Assembly: GCF_004340875.1 (NCBI RefSeq)
Contig: NZ_SLXQ01000007.1
Location: 124,001 to 188,000, forward strand
DNA length: 64,000 bases
DNA from: Tamaricihabitans halophyticus
Lineage (GTDB): Bacteria > Actinomycetota > Actinomycetes > Mycobacteriales > Pseudonocardiaceae
Direction: 5' to 3'
Positions 58,897 to 64,000 of the stretch are shown here, in pieces. The notes under the pieces were generated by a model, which saw only the letters and a program-made list of their open reading frames with translations, ran no database searches and was not told where the DNA came from. How positions within the stretch are numbered: the stretch's first letter is position 1; every line of letters begins with the position of its first letter. The position numbers were made by a program, and so were the translations under genes.

Positions 58897-59705
58897 CGAT
58901 TCCCCGTTGTCGACGGCGATCCGCGACCGGCTGCGCGATCGGTTCGGCCCTGCCGTGGATGACTGGTGCGCCAGCCTGCCGACCCGAGTAGCGCGGCTCG
59001 CCCGTCGCTGGCGGCTTGCCTGCGATGATGTGCTCGCCGGCGGCACGAGTTGTGTTTACCGTTGCGTGAGTCCCGCTGGCCCGGCGATCCTGAAGATCAG
59101 CCCAGACCACGCCATCGCTCGTGCCAAAGCCATCGCGCTGACGGCATGGCGGGACCAGCGGCGCGTCGTCCGGTTACTGGACGCCGATCTGGACAGCGCG
59201 GCACTGTTACTCGAGCGACTGGTGCCCGGTCAATCGGTCGCCGAACGCGGCCTGGCCGAACCACCCATCGACGAGGTCACCGAGGTGTTGTCGGCACTGC
59301 ATGGCGTGCCCGTGCCCGACGGACTGCCACGGCTCGCGGACGGGTTGGCCCGATCGTGGCCGGACCGATTCGAACGGCGCCGGGCAGCCTCGGGGATCGG
59401 TACGGTCATCACCGCCCCGCTACTCACCGAAGCCATTACACGTGCGGTGGCGCTCGCCGAGCAGGAAGTGCAGCGGCGATGCCACCTTCGATGCCGTGGA
59501 CTGGGCCCTCCACGGCATCACGAGCCACGCAGGACTGCGGCGACGAATCGAGGCGCTGGCGCGCGGCGCGACACACCTGCGCCTCGAACGGTTGCTGAGC
59601 TGGTGTCGCGCGGTGGCACCCATGGTCGCGATCGCCAAGCACCGTGCCGGCCGTGCTGATCCGGCACGGATCCGGTTCCTCGCCGAACTCGCGGAAACCG
59701 GCTGA
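58893..59705 (+). pseudogene. Broken aminoglycoside-phosphotransferase-like kinase
   Basis: The N-terminal half (TTG 58907 frame: STAIRDRLRDRFGPAV, LKISPDHAIARAKAIALTAW, LLLERLVPGQS) and the C-terminal half (SGDATFDAVDWALHG, LERLLSWCRAVAPMVAI) of a streptomycin-kinase-like protein are in different frames, joined near 59475. The part that should lie between them, with the catalytic HGDLHxxN loop and the metal-binding Asp motif, is absent, so about 30-40 residues are deleted. At the 5' end the coupled GTG (58893) is also out of frame because of a CCCC run. The gene cannot make an active kinase. Confidence 0.8.
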
Positions 59706-59763
59706 CCATGCCCGGCGTGGCGGTCGAGTGTGCCGCGACGCTAGCCGGCTAGCGTAAAACGCC

Positions 59764-60576
59764 GTGCGTGCCCACTCTTACGGAAACGATGTGCTCTCCA
59801 CACCACGGCGTCGCCGTGTCCGGGAGATCCCCGCCGAACCCGATCTCGTCGTGGAGGACGCGAGCAGCGGCTTCTGCGGCGCGGTAGTCCGGATGGCCGA
59901 AGGTGGCGTGGTGCTCGCGGACCGGCATGGCGCCGAGCGGGTGTTCCCACTGAGCCCGGCCGGTTTCCTGATCGACGGTAAACCGGTGACACTGACCCGT
60001 CCGGCGACCGCTACGGCTACTTCCTCGACCCGTTCCGCATCCGGTTCGGTGCAGGTCAAGGGCCTTCGCGCACGTACCGCGCGAAACAGTCGGATCTGGG
60101 TGGAGGGCAAACACGACGCCGAGTTGGTCGAACGGATCTGGGGACATGATCTTCGGGTCGAAGGTGTGGTGGTGGAACCCCTCGATGGCATCGACCACCT
60201 GGACGCGCATATCGACGAGTTCGGTACCGGGCCCGGCCGTCGACTCGGTGTTCTAGTCGACCATCTGGTCACGGGGAGCAAGGAGAGCCGGCTGGTCGCA
60301 GCCATCGACGACGAGAACGTGCTGGTTACCGGCCATCCCTACGTGGACATCTGGCAGGCCGTCAAGCCCGGAGTGCTTGGCATCGCACGGTGGCCGGAGG
60401 TGCCGAAACACGTCCCGTGGAAGGACGGCATATGCGCCGCACTGGGTTGGGGCGAGCCATATGAGGGCTGGCAACGGGTGCTTGGTGCCGTGCGGGATTT
60501 CCGCGACGTGGAAACACCGCTGATTGGCGCCGTGGAACGATTGATCGATTTTGTGACCGACACGGGTGACGGCTAG
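59764..60576 (+). CDS. DUF3097 family protein
   Basis: This 270-residue actinobacterial protein has an N-terminal beta-rich domain, a short variable linker (ATATATSSTRSAS, about 82-94), and a C-terminal part opening with RIWVEGKHDAELVERIWG, which resembles the start of a Toprim fold. WQAVKPGVLGIARWPEVP is conserved in the family. The function is unknown. GTG 59764 is eight bases after a TAGCGT box at 59750-59755, so the transcript may be leaderless. Confidence 0.85.
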   Translation: MRAHSYGNDVLSTPRRRRVREIPAEPDLVVEDASSGFCGAVVRMAEGGVVLADRHGAERVFPLSPAGFLIDGKPVTLTRPATATATSSTRSASGSVQVKGLRARTARNSRIWVEGKHDAELVERIWGHDLRVEGVVVEPLDGIDHLDAHIDEFGTGPGRRLGVLVDHLVTGSKESRLVAAIDDENVLVTGHPYVDIWQAVKPGVLGIARWPEVPKHVPWKDGICAALGWGEPYEGWQRVLGAVRDFRDVETPLIGAVERLIDFVTDTGDG

Positions 60577-60655
60577 GTAGCGAACAAAGGTCACGCCTAG
60601 ATCACGGCGTACGACTACACCCACGCGCTGCGTGACGATCTGAGATCATTACGCA

Positions 60656-61084
60656 ATGGTCGCCTTAATCTGGCTCATCGGAGGAGTCGTCCTGATCGCG
60701 ACCGAAGTGCTCTCCGGAGACTTCGTGTTGCTGATGCTGGGGCTCGGCGCGCTAGGCGCGGCTGGCGCGGGCGCGATCGGTGCCAACTTGGTTGTGACGC
60801 TGGTCGTCTTCGCGGCTGTATCGATTGGGCTAATCACGGTGGCCAGACCGGCGTTGAAGCGGCGAATGCATGCCGGTGATGAGGTAAAAACCAATGTGCA
60901 GGCATTGGTAGGCAGCAAGGCAGTGGTGGTCGCTCAAGTGGATGCGGTGCGCGGTCAGGTCAAGATCGGCGGTGACACGTGGTCGGCGCGGGCCTATGAC
61001 GACACGCAGGTCATCGAGCCAGGGCAAATGGTGACCGTCATGGACATCTCCGGTGCTACCGCGGTTGTGTGGTCGGAGTCCTAA
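60656..61084 (+). CDS. NfeD-like membrane protein
   Basis: This 142-residue protein has two to three transmembrane helices in residues 1-60 and a C-terminal OB fold (ALVGSKAVVVAQVDAVRGQVKIGGDTWSARA). NfeD proteins partner SPFH proteins in membrane microdomains. Two SPFH genes follow with no gap. It corresponds in position to mycobacterial Rv1487. Confidence 0.92.
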   Translation: MVALIWLIGGVVLIATEVLSGDFVLLMLGLGALGAAGAGAIGANLVVTLVVFAAVSIGLITVARPALKRRMHAGDEVKTNVQALVGSKAVVVAQVDAVRGQVKIGGDTWSARAYDDTQVIEPGQMVTVMDISGATAVVWSES

Positions 61085-61609
61085 GTGACAGCTGGGCCAA
61101 CAGCCATCATTCTGATCGCGGTCGTCGTGGTCGTTCTGCTGCTTATCCGACTGGCGATCGTCATTGTTCGACCAAACAGCAACGCGGTCGTTGAACGGGT
61201 CGGACGTTTTCGCGGGGTACTCGAACCAGGTACGCATCTGATCCTTCCGGTAGTGGATCGGGTGCGGGCACGGGTGGACCGCAGGGAACAGGTAGCCCAA
61301 CTGTCCGAACTGCATGTCACCACATCGGACAACAAAAACGCGGCGGTATCGATGGCGATCTACTTCGCTGTCAGCGACCCGCGCCTAGCGGTATACGAGA
61401 GTTCCAACTATGCGGCCGCGGTAGCGGAACTCGCGAACACCACGATTCGCAATCTGTTGGGCGGCATGACGATGACGCAGGCCCGCGAGTCATATCACCC
61501 AATCCGTGGCCAACTGGAATCGCTCCTGCGTGCGGAGGTTTCGCGGTGGGGCGTTATGGTCAGCCGCATTGAGCTGGTCTCGATTGATCAAGCGGTATCT
61601 AATGCATGA
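61085..61609 (+). CDS. Short SPFH-domain protein lacking the coiled coil
   Basis: This 174-residue protein has an N-terminal transmembrane helix and an SPFH domain (VVERVGRFRGVLEPGTHLILPVVDRVRARVD, ISNY-like [24 protein letters not shown]) but stops at IELVSIDQAVSNA, exactly where the paralogue downstream continues into its long Glu/Ala/Gln coiled coil. It starts at a GTG touching the nfeD stop. It may be a truncated duplicate or a dominant partner; no frameshifted remainder follows. Confidence 0.75.
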   Translation: MTAGPTAIILIAVVVVVLLLIRLAIVIVRPNSNAVVERVGRFRGVLEPGTHLILPVVDRVRARVDRREQVAQLSELHVTTSDNKNAAVSMAIYFAVSDPRLAVYESSNYAAAVAELANTTIRNLLGGMTMTQARESYHPIRGQLESLLRAEVSRWGVMVSRIELVSIDQAVSNA

Positions 61610-61621
61610 GTGGAGGCTCCG

Positions 61622-62818
61622 TTGACCACCACGGTTATCGTTGTCATAGTCATTGCACTGCTGATCATCACGGTCGTAGTCAAATCGGTCCTGGTGGTCC
61701 CGCAAGCACAGTCAGCCGTCATCGAACGGCTAGGTCGATTCCGAAAGGTCGGCCAACCAGGTTTGAACTTCCTGGTCCCATTCTTCGATCGGGTACGCGC
61801 CCGAATCGATCTGCGGGAACAGGTCGTCTCCTTCCCCCCGCAGCCCGTGATCACGCAGGACAACCTGACCGTCTCGATTGACACGGTGGTCTACTTCCAG
61901 GTCACGGACTCGCGCTCCGCGGTGTACGAGATCTCCAACTACATCGCCGCGGTTGAGCAGCTGACCACCACGACACTGCGAAACGTGGTCGGTGGCATGA
62001 GTCTGGAGGAGACACTGACCTCCCGAGACTCGATCAACAGCCAACTGCGCGGCACGCTGGATGAGGAAACCGGACGCTGGGGTATCCGGGTGGCCCGCGT
62101 CGAGCTGAAGGCGATTGACCCGCCGCCGTCCATTCAGGACTCGATGGAGAAGCAGATGCGCGCCGACCGGGAGAAGCGCGCGATGATCCTGACCGCCGAA
62201 GGTGAGCGGGAATCGGCGATCAAAACCGCGGAAGGTCACAAGCAGAGCCAGATCCTGGCGGCCGAGGGTTCCAAGCAGGCCGCGATCCTGGCAGCCGAAG
62301 GTGAGCGGCAATCGCGGATTCTGACCTCGCAGGGTGAACGTGCCGCCCGCTACCTGCAAGCGCAGGGGCAGGCCAAGGCCATCGAGAAGGTGTTCGCCGC
62401 GATCAAGCAGGGGCGTCCGACGCCGGAGGTGCTCGCGTACCAGTACCTGCAGACGCTGCCACAGATGGCACAGGGCGATGCGAACAAGGTCTGGATGGTG
62501 CCAAGCGACTACGGCAAGGCGCTGGAAGGGTTCGCCAGGATGCTGGGCGCGCCCGGCGACGACGGCGTGTTCCGGTACGAGCCACCGGAGCCGGAGGAAG
62601 ACTTCAAGCGGCCGGAGGACTCCGACGAGGGCATCGACGAATGGTTCGATATGCGGACCGACCCGAAGGTCGAGGAGGCCGTGCGGGAGGCGGAAAAGGT
62701 GGCACGCCAGGAGGTTCCTGGACCGCTGAACACACCACGTGCCGCGCCGACGGCACCGGCGGTACCGCCGATCGGTGGCCCCGCGGCGCCGCCAGCTGAG
62801 CCAGGCGGCGGTCAATAG
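61622..62818 (+). CDS. SPFH/stomatin-like membrane protein
   Basis: This 398-residue protein has one N-terminal membrane helix, an SPFH domain (AVIERLGRFRKVG, VSFPPQPVITQDNLTVSIDTVVYFQV), a long coiled coil with repeated ILAAEG units (about 190-245) and an acidic C-terminus. It organises membrane microdomains in relatives and corresponds to Rv1488. TTG 61622 is five bases from GGAGG at 61612-61616; a GTG at 61610 is possible but lacks a ribosome site. Confidence 0.9.
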   Translation: MTTTVIVVIVIALLIITVVVKSVLVVPQAQSAVIERLGRFRKVGQPGLNFLVPFFDRVRARIDLREQVVSFPPQPVITQDNLTVSIDTVVYFQVTDSRSAVYEISNYIAAVEQLTTTTLRNVVGGMSLEETLTSRDSINSQLRGTLDEETGRWGIRVARVELKAIDPPPSIQDSMEKQMRADREKRAMILTAEGERESAIKTAEGHKQSQILAAEGSKQAAILAAEGERQSRILTSQGERAARYLQAQGQAKAIEKVFAAIKQGRPTPEVLAYQYLQTLPQMAQGDANKVWMVPSDYGKALEGFARMLGAPGDDGVFRYEPPEPEEDFKRPEDSDEGIDEWFDMRTDPKVEEAVREAEKVARQEVPGPLNTPRAAPTAPAVPPIGGPAAPPAEPGGGQ

Positions 62819-62839
62819 TAGCCGTCTGCTGACCTGATT

Positions 62840-62871
62840 GTGGGGCGTGTCCGTTCGCGGGCACGCCCCAC
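62840..62871. terminator. Hairpin terminator between the SPFH and CGNR genes
   Basis: GTGGGGCGTG and CACGCCCCAC, extended by CC/GG, form a stem over a short loop, 22 bases after the SPFH stop, between convergent genes. Only a short T-run follows. Confidence 0.75.
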
Positions 62872-62915
62872 GAGTGTTTCTGGGGTCGGTTTCTCAGGTT
62901 CGCCACGTCCGCTCG

Positions 62916-63425
62916 CTACGGCGAGAGGCGTTGCCGGTGGCGGTGTTCGGCGACCCGGGTCTGATTAGCGCAGCGTGTCGAGCAGTACCGGCGCCGACCG
63001 TTTCGCGACGTGTCCACATAGACCACGTCACAACCATCCCGTCCACAGTGGCCAAATCGGTCCGGAGCCTCACACATCAGGTGGGCCAATCCGGAAGCGG
63101 TAAACGCGCATGCCCGCGTGAGCACGTCATCACGCTCGCTGGCGTAGTGCAGATGCGGCGGTTTGCCTTCGTGTCGCGAGATATACGGCTTGCTGGCCGT
63201 CTCGGCCAGTAGTTCATTGATGAGGTCGACCCTGGTGTCCGTATCGGTGGCCGCGAAAACCGCCCGCAGCCGTACGGTCCAGGCCGCGAGCAGGTCTTGG
63301 TCCTTGCGGCTGAGACGTTCCGCGCCAAGGTAGCGTCGCCGCACCAGCTCATCGGCGTCCTCGACCCCGTTGACCAGCCATACGGCGAGCTCGGCTCCGG
63401 AGCCGCCGTAATGGTTGAAATGCAT
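62916..63425 (-). CDS. CGNR zinc-finger (ABATE-domain) regulator-like protein
   Basis: This 169-residue protein has an N-terminal helical ABATE-type domain (WLVNGVEDADELVRRRYL) and a C-terminal CGNR zinc finger (CGRDGCDVVYVDTSRNGRRRYCSTRCANQTRVAEHR), which is the DNA-binding part of the family. It is shorter than most members, at the N-terminus. The ATG at 63425 is divergent from the small zinc ribbon gene at 63451. Targets are unknown. Confidence 0.88.
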   Translation of the reverse strand: MHFNHYGGSGAELAVWLVNGVEDADELVRRRYLGAERLSRKDQDLLAAWTVRLRAVFAATDTDTRVDLINELLAETASKPYISRHEGKPPHLHYASERDDVLTRACAFTASGLAHLMCEAPDRFGHCGRDGCDVVYVDTSRNGRRRYCSTRCANQTRVAEHRHRQRLSP

Positions 63426-63450
63426 AAAGCCATTACAGCACGATGGTCGG

Positions 63451-63636
63451 GTGAACGAAAGCGAGTCAGTCGCGGGCGGTAGCTGCCCGAGATGTGGGTG
63501 GCCAGTCGCGGAGCAGCAGATCGTCTCCAGCCACGCTTCCTCATTGGGGCAACTGCGGTATCAGACCTGTGTCTGCGGGATCACGCTGGTGGTCCTCGCC
63601 GGCGATGTGGTCGCCGCGGTGTCCGCCACCGCTTAA
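63451..63636 (+). CDS. Small zinc-ribbon protein
   Basis: This 61-residue protein has CPRCG near residue 12 and CVCG near residue 43, a zinc-ribbon pattern with spacing C-x2-C...C-x-C. The tail is hydrophobic (ITLVVLAGDVVAAVSATA). It begins 25 bases from the divergent CGNR gene. The frame is open to 63415, but the GTG at 63451 avoids overlap with that gene. Function unknown; the small size makes the call tentative. Confidence 0.55.
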   Translation: MNESESVAGGSCPRCGWPVAEQQIVSSHASSLGQLRYQTCVCGITLVVLAGDVVAAVSATA

Positions 63637-63713
63637 CCGAGCCATATCGTTGGGACGCGATTGGACAGACAGATGGCCTTCGGTCGAGCTCGCTCCACTG
63701 TGGCGTCCGTCCT

Positions 63714-63719
63714 TATAGT
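63714..63719 (+). promoter_or_regulatory. Probable -10 box of the right-edge gene
   Basis: TATAGT is six bases before the ATG at 63726; no ribosome site is seen. Confidence 0.55.
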
Positions 63720-63725
63720 GGGGTC

Positions 63726-64000
63726 ATGGACGGGCCGGACCAGGGCGATGGGTGGGAGTTCGCACATGCCAAAGCCCTGGTGCCGGACGCGGTGGTGTCC
63801 GCTGTCGGATACCGCTCCGACTTGCCAGCGCCGGCGGTGCACCTTGGCGCGCCGTCGCCAGCCGTGACGCTGGTGCTCACGCTGGATGAGCCGATCGCGG
63901 CTGGTTCTGCTCCGGAGGATGCGTTCGGGCCAGCGGCGCAGTCAACCCACGTGGCGCTCGGGGGATTGCATACTCAGCCGGTTTATCTGGCACAACCGCG
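63726..64000 (+). CDS. AraC-family-like regulator, N-terminal part (cut by the window edge)
   Basis: The open frame from the ATG at 63726 reaches the window end with 91 full codons. VGYRSDLPAPAVHLGAPSPAVTLVLTLDEPI is the N-terminal ligand-domain pattern common in actinobacterial AraC-type regulators (usual form GYR...HRGLPSP.LTL..SLD). The HTH part should lie beyond the edge. The leaderless -10 box supports the start. Confidence 0.6.
   Translation, partial: MDGPDQGDGWEFAHAKALVPDAVVSAVGYRSDLPAPAVHLGAPSPAVTLVLTLDEPIAAGSAPEDAFGPAAQSTHVALGGLHTQPVYLAQP

Noticed and set aside
61730-62815. Minus-strand frame of 361 residues across the SPFH gene
   Set aside because: Antisense to a recognised gene; repetitive Leu/Arg pattern mirrors the coiled coil of the true protein.

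Overview
The window is high-GC actinobacterial chromosome and most probably comes from the Pseudonocardiales (Amycolatopsis, Saccharomonospora and relatives). The evidence is a complete Pup-proteasome locus (mpa, dop, pup, prcB, prcA, pafA, pafB, pafC), mycothiol ligase mshC, many GTG starts, a fabG-inhA-hemH block, and families typical of the group such as DUF3097, DUF1992, PAC2 and XRE-DUF5753. No tRNA, rRNA, CRISPR array, phage or complete insertion sequence was seen.

Layout. (1) 32-12153 holds an NlpC/P60 wall hydrolase, a MobA-like nucleotidyltransferase, a MoxR/DUF58/VWA operon, fabG, inhA and hemH, a convergent conserved gene, and a second AAA+ plus VWA pair. (2) 12197-22881 holds mshC, an MFS exporter, a PAC2 gene, two decayed small genes back to back, two cold-shock proteins closed by a strong hairpin, a HAD phosphatase, hisE-hisG, a thioesterase, an Fe-S RecB-like nuclease, a site-2 protease and trmI. 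(3) 23004-32907 is the proteasome core: mpa, three unrelated small genes, then dop, pup, prcB, prcA and pafA. (4) 32908-48521 is an accessory stretch that separates pafA from pafB. It carries a VanZ-like protein, a secreted lipase, an MFS exporter, a class III CoA-transferase, a subtilisin, a FadR-type regulator controlling a dipeptide-type ABC transporter with an SDR and an amidase, a DUF1992 gene and an XRE regulator. (5) 48522-64000 holds pafB-pafC, tatA without tatC, a lipid kinase, helY, a DUF4333 protein, an Eis-like acetyltransferase, a phosphoesterase, a metallo-beta-lactamase-fold hydrolase, a broken phosphotransferase, DUF3097, nfeD with two SPFH genes (one a stub), a CGNR zinc-finger protein, a small zinc ribbon and the start of a regulator gene.

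How the parts work together. Pup is deamidated by Dop and ligated to target proteins by PafA. Mpa recognises the pupylated proteins and threads them into the PrcA/PrcB chamber. PafB and PafC form a DNA-damage regulator. FabG and InhA supply reductive steps of fatty acid synthesis. HisE and HisG catalyse two early histidine steps. MshC makes the cysteine ligation of mycothiol.

Several things stand out. Ten genes, including dop, pafA and pafB, have a TANNNT box 6-7 bases before the start codon, the arrangement expected of leaderless transcripts, while mpa and pup have strong Shine-Dalgarno sites. Four genes are broken or shortened: a VOC protein with an internal stop, a frameshifted zinc ribbon, a phosphotransferase that lost its catalytic loop, and an SPFH stub. 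Good operator candidates lie before the FadR-type regulator's operon and the DUF1992 gene. Compared with the M. tuberculosis order as I know it (ripA to Rv1488), the locus has been split, with the proteasome region lying in between.
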